DNA of 64,000 nt from Flavobacteriaceae bacterium Ga0077528. GTDB taxonomy: Bacteria > Bacteroidota > Bacteroidia > Flavobacteriales > Flavobacteriaceae. Shown in pieces: positions 16,815-26,195 of the stretch. The stretch spans positions 310,001 through 374,000 of the forward strand of contig LNDX01000001.1 of assembly GCA_001464475.1 (NCBI GenBank). Direction: 5' to 3'. Made by a program: the position numbers and the translations under genes. How positions within the stretch are numbered: position 1 is the stretch's first letter; the number at the start of each line of letters is the position of its first letter. The notes under the pieces are model-generated. The model was given only the letters and a program-made list of their open reading frames with translations. It was not told where the DNA came from and did not search any database.

Positions 16815-18173
16815 ATGCAACTGTATAACACCTTAAGCGCAGAAGAAAGAGCTCAATTAATTGATGAAGCCGGAAAACAACGTCTTACATTATCTTTCTA
16901 TGCGTATGCCAAAATTGAAGATCCCAAAAAATTTCGCGACGATTTATTTATTCAATGGAACCAACTCGATGCTCTTGGTCGAACTTATGTAGCCAAAGAA
17001 GGAATCAATGCTCAAATGAGTGTTCCAGCAGAAAACTTTGAAGCTTTTAGAGAAACTTTAGAAGCTTATGAATTTATGCGAGGCATTCGTTTGAATGTTG
17101 CAGTAGAGCACGATGATCATTCTTTTTTGAAATTAACAGTAAAAGTTCGAGACAAAATTGTAGCAGACGGATTAAATGATGAAACGTTTGATGTAACCAA
17201 TATCGGAGTGCATTTGAAAGCAAAGGAATTCAATCAAATATTAGAAGATCCAAACACCATTGTAGTAGATTTTAGAAATCATTACGAAAGTGAAATTGGT
17301 CATTTTAAAGGCGCGATAACTCCAGATGTTGAAACTTTTAGAGAAAGTTTACCTATTATTAATGAACAATTAAAAGATTTTAAAGAAGATAAAAATTTGG
17401 TGATGTATTGCACCGGAGGAATTCGTTGCGAAAAAGCATCAGCCTATTTTAAACACCAAGGCTTTAAAAATGTGTTCCAATTAGAAGGCGGAATTATCAA
17501 TTATGCCAAACAAATCAAAGAAGAAAATCTAGAAAGTAAATTCATTGGAAAAAACTTCGTTTTCGACCATAGACTCGGCGAGAGAATTACAGACGATATC
17601 GTTTCGCAATGCCACCAATGTGGAAAACCTTGCGATAATCACACTAACTGTCTAAACGATGGTTGCCATTTATTATTCATTCAATGCGATGATTGTAAGA
17701 CTGCAATGGAAAACTGTTGTTCTACCGAATGTCTAGAAATTACGCATTTACCATTGGCCGAACAAGTTAAACTTCGTAGAGGGAAACAAGTGGGCAATAA
17801 AGTCTTCCGAAAAGGAAAATCGGAGAATTTGAAATTCAAACATTCAAGTGAACTATCAGATATACCTTTAGCAAAAACTCAAGAAACAAAAGATATTCGT
17901 CAGAAAATAAAAGTGAAAAAAGTTATACTTGGTAAAGCTGAACATTATTATGTAAAAGCACAAGTAGGTCTTTTCATTATTGAAAATAACGAATTAAACC
18001 TTGGAGATAAAATTTTAATTTCGGGACCTACAACAGGAAATCAAGAATTAGTTTTAGATAAAATGTTAGTTAACGGAAGTGAAAATTCTACTGCAAAAAT
18101 TGGTGATAAAGTAACCTTCGAAGTACCTTTTAGAGTAAGATTATCCGATAAATTATTTAAGATTTTAGAGTAA
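16815..18173 (+). CDS. trhO: tRNA uridine(34) 5-hydroxylase TrhO with C-terminal extension
   Basis: 452 residues against about 350 in E. coli TrhO (YceA). The N-terminal UPF0176 acylphosphatase-like domain is followed by a rhodanese domain with active loop CTGGIR (Cys199), then a Cys-rich zinc-type module (CHQCGKPCDNH...CCSTEC). TrhO makes 5-hydroxyuridine at tRNA position 34 using O2. The last about 85 residues (VKKVILGKAEHYYVK to the end) form an added beta-rich domain with GDKILISGP and VPFRVRLSDKLFK. They resemble the C-terminal domain of U32 proteins such as TrhP; that match is by eye. Confidence 0.9.
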   Translation: MQLYNTLSAEERAQLIDEAGKQRLTLSFYAYAKIEDPKKFRDDLFIQWNQLDALGRTYVAKEGINAQMSVPAENFEAFRETLEAYEFMRGIRLNVAVEHDDHSFLKLTVKVRDKIVADGLNDETFDVTNIGVHLKAKEFNQILEDPNTIVVDFRNHYESEIGHFKGAITPDVETFRESLPIINEQLKDFKEDKNLVMYCTGGIRCEKASAYFKHQGFKNVFQLEGGIINYAKQIKEENLESKFIGKNFVFDHRLGERITDDIVSQCHQCGKPCDNHTNCLNDGCHLLFIQCDDCKTAMENCCSTECLEITHLPLAEQVKLRRGKQVGNKVFRKGKSENLKFKHSSELSDIPLAKTQETKDIRQKIKVKKVILGKAEHYYVKAQVGLFIIENNELNLGDKILISGPTTGNQELVLDKMLVNGSENSTAKIGDKVTFEVPFRVRLSDKLFKILE

Positions 18174-18195
18174 CTATTTTAAAAATCAACTATTT

Positions 18196-18246
18196 AAAAT
18201 CCTAAATTTCAACAGTTTTTTCAAACTTGGAATTTGGGATTTTTTT
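18196..18246 (+). terminator. Terminator-like hairpin after trhO
   Basis: AAAATCCTAAATTTCAA and TTGGAATTTGGGATTTT pair over 17 bases with two mismatches, followed by a T-run. It also resembles the AATTCCAAA/TTTGGAATT repeat at 46769-46808. Confidence 0.65.
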
Positions 18247-18335
18247 ATTGGAATTTATTTTTTAAAAATACTATCTTTACCAATTAATCGTTTTATGAAC
18301 TTAAATTGCTTTCTAGCAATACTACATATATAATT

Positions 18336-19634
18336 ATGGCATGTACAAGTTGTTCAACTTCTGATGGCGGTGCGCCTAAGGGTTGTAAAAATAATGGGAC
18401 TTGCGGCACCGATAGCTGCAATAAATTAACCGTTTTTGATTGGTTGGGAAATATGAATTTGCCAACAGGAGAAGCACCATTTGATTGTGTTGAAGTGCGC
18501 TTTAAAAATGGACGTAAAGAATTTTATAGAAATACCGAAAAACTTACCTTAAGTATCGGTGATATCGTTGCAACTGAAGCTTCGCCTGGTCATGATATAG
18601 GAATTGTTACTCTTACTGGCGAATTGGTAAAAGTACAAATGAAGAAAAAAGGTGTTGACCATAAAAGTGCTGATATCGCAAAAGTATACAGAAAAGCTTC
18701 TCAAAAAGATATCGATATTTGGAGTGAAGCTCGTGATAAAGAAGAACCTATGAAAGTAAAAGCACGTGAAATTGCTATTGCTTTAAAATTGGAAATGAAG
18801 ATTTCTGATATCGAATTTCAAGGTGATGGTTCAAAAGCTATTTTCTATTACACTTCAAATGATCGAGTAGATTTTCGTCAATTGATTAAGGAGTTTGCAC
18901 AAGTATTCAAAACGCGTATTGAAATGAAACAAGTTGGTTTTCGTCAAGAAGCATCGCGTCTTGGTGGAATTGGTTCTTGTGGTAGAGAGTTGTGTTGTTC
19001 AACATGGTTAACCGATTTTAGAAGTGTAAATACATCGGCAGCTCGATACCAACAATTATCATTAAATCCTCAAAAATTAGCAGGCCAATGTGGTAAATTA
19101 AAATGTTGTTTGAATTATGAATTGGATACTTATCTTGATGCATTAAAAGATTTTCCAGATTTTGAAACCAAATTATACACTGAAAAAGGTGATGCTATTT
19201 GCCAAAAACAGGATATTTTTAAGGGATTGATGTGGTTTGCTTACACTGATAATTTTGCCAATTGGCATGTTTTAAAAATAGATCAAGTTAAAGAAATAGT
19301 AGCTCAAAATAAAGAGAAAAAACGTGTTTCTTCATTAGAAGATTTTGCAATTGAAATTGTTGTTGAACAAGAAGCTAACTTCAACAATGCAATGGGACAA
19401 GAAAGTTTAACTCGATTTGACCAACCAAAAAAGAGCAAGAATAAAAATAAAAACAGAAATAAAAATAAAGCTCAAAATCCAAACGCAAATCAAGGAGAAA
19501 AAACCGCTTCAAACCCTAATTCAAAACCAAATCAAGGTCAAAATCCGAACGAGCGAAAAAGAAATGACGAAAGAAATCAAAAACCACAAAATAAAAGACC
19601 TATAATCATTAAAAAGAATGAAGATAAAAAATAG
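18336..19634 (+). CDS. ricT: PSP1 domain protein, RicT-like
   Basis: About 432 residues from the ATG at 18336, whose N terminus is Cys-rich (MACTSCSTSDGG..GCKNNGTCG). The PSP1 domain (about 55-280) holds the conserved RLGGIGSCGRELCCSTW and GQCGKLKCCLNYE Cys motifs. In B. subtilis RicT works with RicA/RicF in an Fe-S complex controlling RNA processing; those partners are not seen here. The C-terminal about 90 residues are Lys/Asn/Gln-rich and disordered, plausibly RNA-binding. It overlaps gldH by 17 bases, so the two are cotranscribed. Confidence 0.85.
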   Translation: MACTSCSTSDGGAPKGCKNNGTCGTDSCNKLTVFDWLGNMNLPTGEAPFDCVEVRFKNGRKEFYRNTEKLTLSIGDIVATEASPGHDIGIVTLTGELVKVQMKKKGVDHKSADIAKVYRKASQKDIDIWSEARDKEEPMKVKAREIAIALKLEMKISDIEFQGDGSKAIFYYTSNDRVDFRQLIKEFAQVFKTRIEMKQVGFRQEASRLGGIGSCGRELCCSTWLTDFRSVNTSAARYQQLSLNPQKLAGQCGKLKCCLNYELDTYLDALKDFPDFETKLYTEKGDAICQKQDIFKGLMWFAYTDNFANWHVLKIDQVKEIVAQNKEKKRVSSLEDFAIEIVVEQEANFNNAMGQESLTRFDQPKKSKNKNKNRNKNKAQNPNANQGEKTASNPNSKPNQGQNPNERKRNDERNQKPQNKRPIIIKKNEDKK

Positions 19635-20103
19635 CATACTGTTTATTTTAGTAGCGCTTTTAGTTATTTCGTGCGATAAAAAACGTGTTTTCGACGAGTA
19701 TAAATCAGTTGGAAATTCTTGGCATAAAGACAGCGTTGTGACTTTCAAGTTACCTCAATTTGATAGTTCAAAAAAATACAACTTGTTTGTAAATGTTAGA
19801 GATAATAATGATTATCCGTTCAACAATTTGTTTTTAATTGTAGCATTAGAACAGCCTAATAAGAAAACATTGGTTGATACATTAGAATATCAGATGGCGA
19901 ATCCGGATGGAACACTTATGGGAGAAGGATTTTCCGATGTTAAAGAAAGTAAACTTTTTTATAAAGAAAAAGAAGAATTCAAGTTAAAAGGAGAATATAA
20001 AGTTCACATCAAGCAAGCGGTAAGACAAACCGGAAAAGTAGCTGGAGTTGAAAACTTAAAAGGAATTACCGAAATAGGTTTTAGAGTAGAATCTTTAGAC
20101 TAG
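19618..20103 (+). CDS. gldH: Gliding motility lipoprotein GldH
   Basis: 161 residues with a lipoprotein signal (LLVISC, Cys about residue 20) and the GldH-type sequence (FDEYKSVGNSWHKDSVVTF; LMGEGFSDVKESKLFY). GldH is required for gliding and, through the Gld machinery, for type IX secretion in Flavobacterium johnsoniae. It overlaps the end of ricT and is followed after 5 bases by the PBP1A gene. Its presence is the best local marker that this is a gliding flavobacterium. Confidence 0.9.
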   Translation: MKIKNSILFILVALLVISCDKKRVFDEYKSVGNSWHKDSVVTFKLPQFDSSKKYNLFVNVRDNNDYPFNNLFLIVALEQPNKKTLVDTLEYQMANPDGTLMGEGFSDVKESKLFYKEKEEFKLKGEYKVHIKQAVRQTGKVAGVENLKGITEIGFRVESLD

Positions 20104-20108
20104 AAATT

Positions 20109-22427
20109 ATGGCACAAAAAACTAATACTCAAAATAAAGGTCAAGTAAAAGACATAAAATATTATTCAAAAAAGTTTTGGAAATTATTTTTTTACACTCT
20201 TGGCGGACTTTTTCTTTTCTTTCTATTTGCTTCCTGGGGTCTTTTTGGAAAGATGCCTTCATTTGAAGATTTAGAAAATCCAGATTCTAATTTAGCTACC
20301 GAAATCATTTCTTCTGACGGAGTTACTTTAGGTAAATTTTATAACGAAAATAGAACTGCTATCAAGTACAAGGATTTACCAAAATCACTAGTAGATGCAC
20401 TGGTTTCAACTGAAGACGAACGTTTCTATGAACACTCTGGAATTGATGCAAGAAGGACTTTTGGTGCTGCATTAAAACTAGGAAAAGATGGTGGTGCGAG
20501 TACTATTACTCAACAATTAGCAAAAAATTTATTCCATGGTGAAGGTTCTAAATTTCTTCCTTTTAGAATCGTACAAAAAGCTAAAGAATGGATTATTGCA
20601 ATTCGTTTGGAAAGACAATATACCAAACAAGAAATTATTGCTTTATACTTAAATCAAGTTGATTTTGTTAACGGAGCTGTTGGAATACGTTCAGCTGCAA
20701 AAGTTTATTTTAGTAAAGAACCTCGTGATTTAACTGTCGAAGAAAGTGCTCTATTGGTTGGTATGTTAACAAATCCGTCAAGATTCAACCCAAATCGTTT
20801 TCCAGAAAGAGCTCTTAAAAGAAGAAATATTGTACTTGGTCAATTGGTTCGAAATAAACATTTAGAAGAATCTGCAAAGAAAATTTTAGAGAAAAAACCA
20901 ATAAAATTAAATTTTCATCCTGAAAGTCATCTCGACGGAACAGCTACTTATTTTAGAGAATATCTTCGTGATTATATGAAGAATTGGGTTAAAGAAAATA
21001 AGAAACCAGATGGAGAAGAATACGATATCTATGGTGACGGATTGAAAATTTACACTACTATTGATTCAAAAATTCAAGAACATGCTGAAGAAGCTGTATT
21101 GGCTCATATGAAGAATCTACAAGAAGAATTTTGGATTCAACAAAAAGGAAATAAAAATGCTCCATTTATAAATATTACTGATGCTGAAACAGATAAAATC
21201 ATCAAACAAGCAATGAAAAATTCTGAAAGATGGAGAATTTTAAAAGCTGATGAAAAAACAGATGAAGAAATCATTGCCTCATTCAGTAAAAAAACCAAAA
21301 TGACTGTATTTACCTGGAAAGGTGAAAGAGATACTATTATGACTCCACTGGATTCTATTAGATATTACAAACACTTCTTGCAAGCTGGATTAATGTCAAT
21401 GGAGCCTCAAACTGGCCAGGTAAAAGCTTGGGTTGGAGGAATAAATTATAAATATTTTCAGTACGATCACGTTGGACAAGGAGCGCGTCAAGTAGGTTCA
21501 ACATTTAAACCTTTTGTTTACGCTACAGCTATTGAGCAACTAGGAATGTCTCCTTGCGATACTATAATTGATGGACCTTTTATGATAAGAAAAGGACGCC
21601 ACCATGTAACCGAAGATTGGGAACCAAGAAATTCTGATCAAAAATACCGAGGAATGGTTACTTTAAAGAAAGCATTGGCAAATTCTATCAACACTATTTC
21701 GGCAAAATTAATTGATAAAACTGGACCAGAAGCTGTTGTAGAATTAACCAAAAAACTTGGTGTTACAACAGAAATTCCAGTACAACCAGCAATTGCACTT
21801 GGTGCAGTAGATATTACGGTTCAAGATATGGTTGCTGCTTATAGTACATTCGCAAATCAAGGCGTTTATATAAAACCCCAATTTATTTCAAGAATTGAAG
21901 ATAAAAATGGAGCTATCATTTACGAACCAGTTCCAGAGTCTCATGATGTTTTAAATAAAGATGTAGCTTTTGCAGTAATTAAACTTCTTGAAGGTGTTAC
22001 TGAAGGCGGGTCTGGCGAAAGACTTAGAACTGAAGGTGGCGGAAGTGGTGATAATCGTTGGACTGGATATCCATATATGTTTAAAAATCCTATTGCAGGA
22101 AAAACTGGAACTACACAAAACCAATCTGATGGTTGGTTTATTGGAATGGTTCCAAACTTAGTAACTGGTGTTTGGGTTGGTTGTGAAGATCGTTCGGCTC
22201 GTTTCAAAAGCATCACTTATGGTCAAGGAGCTACAGCAGCTCTGCCTGTTTGGGGATATTTTATGGAAAAATGTTATGAAGATAAAGACCTCCAAATATC
22301 TACGGATGAATTTGAGCGACCGGATAATTTTGCCATAAAAGTAGATTGTTGGACAGCTCCAAAGCCTTCTGTAGCAACAGATTCAACAGATACAGAAGAA
22401 CAAAACACTGACGAATTTGGTCTTTAA
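20109..22427 (+). CDS. Class A penicillin-binding protein (PBP1A-type)
   Basis: 772 residues: cytosolic N terminus, one membrane anchor (about 28-48), a GT51 glycosyltransferase domain with catalytic Glu102 in EDERFYEH and GGASTITQQLAKNL, and a transpeptidase domain with Ser464 in STFK, then KTGTT. It polymerises and crosslinks peptidoglycan. It is fourth-from-last in a tight ricT-gldH-pbp-scoA-scoB series; linkage with gldH ties wall synthesis to the motility/secretion apparatus at least in expression. Confidence 0.95.
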   Translation: MAQKTNTQNKGQVKDIKYYSKKFWKLFFYTLGGLFLFFLFASWGLFGKMPSFEDLENPDSNLATEIISSDGVTLGKFYNENRTAIKYKDLPKSLVDALVSTEDERFYEHSGIDARRTFGAALKLGKDGGASTITQQLAKNLFHGEGSKFLPFRIVQKAKEWIIAIRLERQYTKQEIIALYLNQVDFVNGAVGIRSAAKVYFSKEPRDLTVEESALLVGMLTNPSRFNPNRFPERALKRRNIVLGQLVRNKHLEESAKKILEKKPIKLNFHPESHLDGTATYFREYLRDYMKNWVKENKKPDGEEYDIYGDGLKIYTTIDSKIQEHAEEAVLAHMKNLQEEFWIQQKGNKNAPFINITDAETDKIIKQAMKNSERWRILKADEKTDEEIIASFSKKTKMTVFTWKGERDTIMTPLDSIRYYKHFLQAGLMSMEPQTGQVKAWVGGINYKYFQYDHVGQGARQVGSTFKPFVYATAIEQLGMSPCDTIIDGPFMIRKGRHHVTEDWEPRNSDQKYRGMVTLKKALANSINTISAKLIDKTGPEAVVELTKKLGVTTEIPVQPAIALGAVDITVQDMVAAYSTFANQGVYIKPQFISRIEDKNGAIIYEPVPESHDVLNKDVAFAVIKLLEGVTEGGSGERLRTEGGGSGDNRWTGYPYMFKNPIAGKTGTTQNQSDGWFIGMVPNLVTGVWVGCEDRSARFKSITYGQGATAALPVWGYFMEKCYEDKDLQISTDEFERPDNFAIKVDCWTAPKPSVATDSTDTEEQNTDEFGL

Positions 22428-22458
22428 AATTTAGAAAATAAAATTCATAGTTAAAATT

Positions 22459-23160
22459 ATGATTAATAAAAAAGTAAATTCAGTTCAAGACGCACTTCAA
22501 GGCATTGAAGATAATATGACTATTATGTTAGGCGGTTTTGGATTATGTGGTATTCCTGAAAACTCCATTGCAGAGTTGGTTAAAAAAGGAACAAAAAACC
22601 TAACTTGTATTTCCAATAATGCTGGTGTTGACGATTTCGGTTTGGGATTATTATTACAACAAAAGCAAATCAAAAAAATGATTTCGTCTTACGTTGGAGA
22701 AAATGCCGAGTTTGAACGCCAAATGCTTTCAGGTGAGTTAGAAGTTGAATTAATTCCTCAAGGAACTCTTGCGGAACGTTGTCGTGCAGCGCAGGCAGGA
22801 ATTCCTGCATTCTTCACTCCTGCAGGTTATGGAACCGAAGTTGCTATTGGTAAAGAAGTTCGCGAATTCAACGGAAAAATGCACGTAATGGAACACGCTT
22901 TTAAAGCTGATTTTTCTATTGTAAAAGCATGGAAAGGTGATGAAGCAGGAAACTTAATATTCAAAGGAACAGCCCGAAATTTCAATCCATCAATGTGTGG
23001 CGCAGGAAAAATAACAATTGCAGAAGTAGAAGAATTACTTCCTGTAGGAAGCTTAAATCCTAACGAAATTCACATTCCAGGAATATTAATTCAAAGAATC
23101 TTCCAAGGTTCAACATTTGAAAAAAGAATTGAGCAACGTACCACTCGCAAAAGAGCATAA
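22459..23160 (+). CDS. scoA: 3-oxoacid CoA-transferase subunit A
   Basis: 233 residues with the CoA-transferase family I alpha signature ([13 protein letters not shown] and the [17 protein letters not shown] region; [14 protein letters not shown]). With subunit B it moves CoA between succinyl-CoA and acetoacetate, for ketone or branched-chain amino-acid breakdown. It starts 31 bases after the PBP gene and the B subunit follows after 2 bases. Normal length. Confidence 0.95.
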   Translation: MINKKVNSVQDALQGIEDNMTIMLGGFGLCGIPENSIAELVKKGTKNLTCISNNAGVDDFGLGLLLQQKQIKKMISSYVGENAEFERQMLSGELEVELIPQGTLAERCRAAQAGIPAFFTPAGYGTEVAIGKEVREFNGKMHVMEHAFKADFSIVKAWKGDEAGNLIFKGTARNFNPSMCGAGKITIAEVEELLPVGSLNPNEIHIPGILIQRIFQGSTFEKRIEQRTTRKRA

Positions 23161-23162
23161 TC

Positions 23163-23822
23163 ATGGCATTAGATAAAAACGATATAGCAAAAAGAATAGC
23201 TAAAGAAGTAAAAGATGGCTATTATGTAAACTTAGGAATTGGTATTCCAACATTGGTTGCCAATTATGTTCGCACTGATATTTCTGTGGAATTTCAAAGT
23301 GAAAATGGAGTTCTCGGAATGGGACCATTTCCATTTGAAGGCGAAGAAGATGCCGATTTAATCAATGCAGGTAAACAAACCATCACTACTTTACCTGGAG
23401 CAAGTTTCTTCGACTCTGCTTTTAGTTTTGGAATGATTCGTGGTCAACACGTCGATTTAACCATTCTTGGTGCGATGGAAGTTTCAGAAAACGGAGACAT
23501 TGCTAACTGGAAAATCCCAGGAAAAATGGTAAAAGGAATGGGTGGCGCAATGGATTTAGTTGCTTCAGCAGACAATATTATTGTTGCCATGATGCACGTT
23601 AATAAAGCTGGTGAAAGTAAAATTTTAAAACGTTGTACTTTGCCTTTAACTGGTGTTGGCTGTGTGAAAAAAGTAGTTACAGAGTTAGCCGTTTTAGAAA
23701 TTACTCCTAACGGATTCAAATTATTAGAACGCGCGCCAGGAGTTTCTGTTGAACACATTATAGCTTCAACCGAAGCAACATTAATCATAGAAGGCGAAAT
23801 TCCTGAGATGGTTATTGATTAG
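23163..23822 (+). CDS. scoB: 3-oxoacid CoA-transferase subunit B
   Basis: 219 residues with the beta-subunit signature LGIGIPTLVANYV and the catalytic Glu in SENGVLGMGPFP, whose side chain forms the enzyme-CoA thioester. Partner of the preceding alpha subunit. The gene ends just before a long palindromic repeat that may serve as transcript end between this gene and the opposing one. Confidence 0.95.
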   Translation: MALDKNDIAKRIAKEVKDGYYVNLGIGIPTLVANYVRTDISVEFQSENGVLGMGPFPFEGEEDADLINAGKQTITTLPGASFFDSAFSFGMIRGQHVDLTILGAMEVSENGDIANWKIPGKMVKGMGGAMDLVASADNIIVAMMHVNKAGESKILKRCTLPLTGVGCVKKVVTELAVLEITPNGFKLLERAPGVSVEHIIASTEATLIIEGEIPEMVID

Positions 23823-23825
23823 TTT

Positions 23826-23900
23826 TTTGTCATTCCGACAAAGGAGGAATCTCATCAAGTTAATCAGATTATGTGATTTCTCCTTTGTCGAAATGACAAA
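23826..23900. repeat. Palindromic intergenic repeat, family C
   Basis: Arms of 21 bases (23826-23846 and 23880-23900) pair with one mismatch; core GTCATTCCGACAAAGGAG. The loop is about 33 bases. Elements of this look recur between genes in Flavobacterium genomes. It occupies nearly all of the scoB/unknown-gene convergent spacer. Confidence 0.85.
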
Positions 23901-23905
23901 CTATA

Positions 23906-24301
23906 CTACTTCTTAGTAGCCAAATACTCCAATAAAACTTCATTGGCATTCCCAAAGGTTGGAAATTGTTCTACCAAACTCACTGCTCGCTTTTTATTCA
24001 ATTTATACGTCAAATCAAATTCTGTAGTGAATAAAATTGCGCTTAAGAAAGGATTATTGATAAACTCTAATAATCTTGGAAAAGCATTTTCTATTGTATG
24101 GATTTCAATAATTTCTTCTTGCTGAAACTTAAATTTTAATTCCAATTTCAGAAGCGCATCATCCATTATTGGACGAACGTAAATATTCATCAATTCGGAA
24201 TTTCCGATAGTTTTTGCCAAGGTTAATTTGGCAAAAGTTCCATCATCCAAACTTGATTTAACTTTGGTATAAAATTCCGAAAATGATTCTTTAAAAGGCA
24301 T
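23906..24301 (-). CDS. Conserved hypothetical protein next to fumarase
   Basis: 131 residues from the ATG at 24301, without signal peptide or membrane helix; mixed alpha/beta with an Arg-containing IYVRPIMDDALLKLELKFKF stretch. I do not recognise a named family. The frame can be extended 7 codons to a GTG at 24322, but that GTG lies inside the repeat at 24317-24363, so the ATG is preferred. It is downstream of fumarase on the same strand, separated only by that repeat. Confidence 0.6.
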   Translation of the reverse strand: MPFKESFSEFYTKVKSSLDDGTFAKLTLAKTIGNSELMNIYVRPIMDDALLKLELKFKFQQEEIIEIHTIENAFPRLLEFINNPFLSAILFTTEFDLTYKLNKKRAVSLVEQFPTFGNANEVLLEYLATKK

Positions 24302-24316
24302 TTGATTGGTTTTAAT

Positions 24317-24363
24317 AGCCACAGATTCACAGATTAATTATAGTAATCTGTGAATCTGTGGCT
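24317..24363. repeat. Palindromic intergenic repeat, family D
   Basis: AGCCACAGATTCACAGATTA and its exact reverse complement (20 of 20 bases) flank a 7-base loop. It lies between the fumarase stop and the next minus-strand gene. A 20-bp perfect stem could end or stabilise the fumarase transcript, though no T-run follows. Confidence 0.88.
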
Positions 24364-24371
24364 AATTATTT

Positions 24372-25973
24372 TTATAAGTTAGCAAAGAAATCATTTCCTT
24401 TATCATCAGTAATAATAAAAGCTGGGAAATCTTTTACTGTAATTTTTCTTACGGCTTCCATTCCGAGTTCTTCGAAATCTACAACCTCAACTTTAAGGAT
24501 ATTGTCTTGTGCTAAAATCGCAGCTGGTCCACCGATGGAACCTAAATAGAAACCTCCATAAGTTTTACAAGCATCCATAACTTCTTTGGTTCTATTTCCT
24601 TTGGCGAGCATAATCATACTTCCGCCAGCTTTTTGAAATTCTTCTACATAAACATCCATTCTTCCTGCTGTCGTTGGTCCGAAACTTCCTGATGGCATTC
24701 CGTCTGGAGTTTTTGCTGGACCTGCATAATATACTGGATGATTTTTGAAATATTCGGGCATTGGTTTTCCTGCGTCCAAAAGTTCTTTGATTTTGGCATG
24801 CGCAATATCTCTTGCAACGATTAAAGTTCCATTTAATTTCAAACGAGTTTTGATTGGATATTTAGATAATTCAGCTAAAATTTCTGCCATCGGACGATTC
24901 AAATCAACCTCAACTGCCGCTTCTAAATGCGGTGGAACTGTTGGTAAAAATTGCTGTGGATTTACTTCCAATTGTTCTAAGAAAACGCCATCTTTCGTAA
25001 TCTTCCCTTTTATATTTCTATCTGCAGAGCATGAAACTCCTAATCCAACTGGACAAGAAGCAGCATGACGTGGCAAACGAATTACACGAACATCATGTGC
25101 AAAATATTTTCCTCCAAATTGAGCTCCAATTGCACTTTCTTGACAATATTGCAATACTTTTTGTTCCCATTCTAAATCGCGAAAAGCTTGACCAGCCATG
25201 TTTCCAGTAGTTGGAAGATGGTCAAAATATCCTGCAGATGCTTTTTTAACAGCAGCCAAATTTGCTTCTGCAGAAGTTCCTCCAATTACTAAAGCTAAAT
25301 GATATGGCGGACAAGCAGAAGTTCCTAAATCTTTAATTTTTTCGCGAACAAATTCTTCCATTGATTTTTCGTTCAACAAAGATTTTGTTTTTTGATATAA
25401 GAATGTTTTATTCGCAGAACCACCACCTTTTGTTAAAAACAAAAACTCATACGAAGCTCCTTTTTTAGCATAAATATCAATTTGTGCAGGCAAATTCGAA
25501 CCTGAATTTTTCTCTTCAAACATCGAAATCGGAACAATTTGTGAGTAACGAAGGTTCTTATTTTGAAACGTGTTGAAAATTCCTTTTGATAACCATTCGG
25601 CATCATCAACTCCTGTGTAAACATTTTCACCTTTTTTTGCCATGACAATTGCAGTTCCAGTATCTTGGCAAGACGGTAGTTGACCTTCAACAGCTACAGA
25701 TGCATTTTGTAATAAATTGTAAGCGACAAATCGATCATTATCTGTTGCTTCAGGGTCGTTTAAAATATTATTTAGCTTTTGCAAATGTGCCGTCCTCAAC
25801 ATAAATGAGACGTCGTTCATGGCTTCTTGTGCCATTAATTCTAATGCTTTCGGGTCAATGGTAAGAATTTCTCTGTCGCCAAATTGCTCTACTTTTACGT
25901 AATCTGAAGTAAGTTTTTTGTATTGCGTATCGTCTTTTAATATCGGATACGGATCTTGATATATAAAGTCCAT
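24372..25973 (-). CDS. fumA: Fumarate hydratase, class I (iron-sulfur)
   Basis: 533 residues, full-length class I fumarase. The N-terminal alpha part has cluster-type cysteines ([42 protein letters not shown]) and the C-terminal beta part has [15 protein letters not shown] and KGNRTKEV. It interconverts fumarate and malate in the TCA cycle with an O2-sensitive 4Fe-4S cluster. A 54-residue membrane protein gene and an SpmA/SpmB-type gene lie upstream on the same strand. Confidence 0.95.
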   Translation of the reverse strand: MDFIYQDPYPILKDDTQYKKLTSDYVKVEQFGDREILTIDPKALELMAQEAMNDVSFMLRTAHLQKLNNILNDPEATDNDRFVAYNLLQNASVAVEGQLPSCQDTGTAIVMAKKGENVYTGVDDAEWLSKGIFNTFQNKNLRYSQIVPISMFEEKNSGSNLPAQIDIYAKKGASYEFLFLTKGGGSANKTFLYQKTKSLLNEKSMEEFVREKIKDLGTSACPPYHLALVIGGTSAEANLAAVKKASAGYFDHLPTTGNMAGQAFRDLEWEQKVLQYCQESAIGAQFGGKYFAHDVRVIRLPRHAASCPVGLGVSCSADRNIKGKITKDGVFLEQLEVNPQQFLPTVPPHLEAAVEVDLNRPMAEILAELSKYPIKTRLKLNGTLIVARDIAHAKIKELLDAGKPMPEYFKNHPVYYAGPAKTPDGMPSGSFGPTTAGRMDVYVEEFQKAGGSMIMLAKGNRTKEVMDACKTYGGFYLGSIGGPAAILAQDNILKVEVVDFEELGMEAVRKITVKDFPAFIITDDKGNDFFANL

Positions 25974-26026
25974 TATGAAATATTTTTGAAGTGTAAAGTT
26001 AAGGAAAGTTGGTGGATTGAAGAAAA

Positions 26027-26191
26027 TTAAATTTTAGAATAAAGCACTAAAAAAATAAAGACAAGAAACATAAAACCTATCCACGAGTTATCCTTTTTTG
26101 AAACTTCGTCTATAGATTTTGCACCCAAATTAAATATCCACATAAATATGTTTCCTATAAAATGACAAACTAGATGAAAGAAATCGTGCAT
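26027..26191 (-). CDS. Small two-helix membrane protein (54 residues)
   Basis: An ATG-initiated frame of 54 codons starts 4 bases after the stop of the SpmA/SpmB-type gene and ends 53 bases before the fumarase start. The product begins [18 protein letters not shown], has a hydrophobic segment (about 5-22), a polar hairpin [12 protein letters not shown] and a second helix (about 37-51) ending YSKI. Spacing and the two-helix pattern argue for a real gene. Function unknown. It fills what would otherwise be an empty spacer. Confidence 0.6.
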   Translation of the reverse strand: MHDFFHLVCHFIGNIFMWIFNLGAKSIDEVSKKDNSWIGFMFLVFIFLVLYSKI

Positions 26192-26195
26192 ATTA

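Noticed and set aside
19417..19605. Lys/Ile-rich frame within the end of ricT
   Set aside because: Out-of-frame shadow of the Asn/Lys-rich low-complexity tail.
24302..24322. GTG start extending the hypothetical gene next to fumarase by 7 codons
   Set aside because: The GTG is part of the perfect palindrome at 24317-24363; the ATG at 24301 needs no repeat-derived codons.
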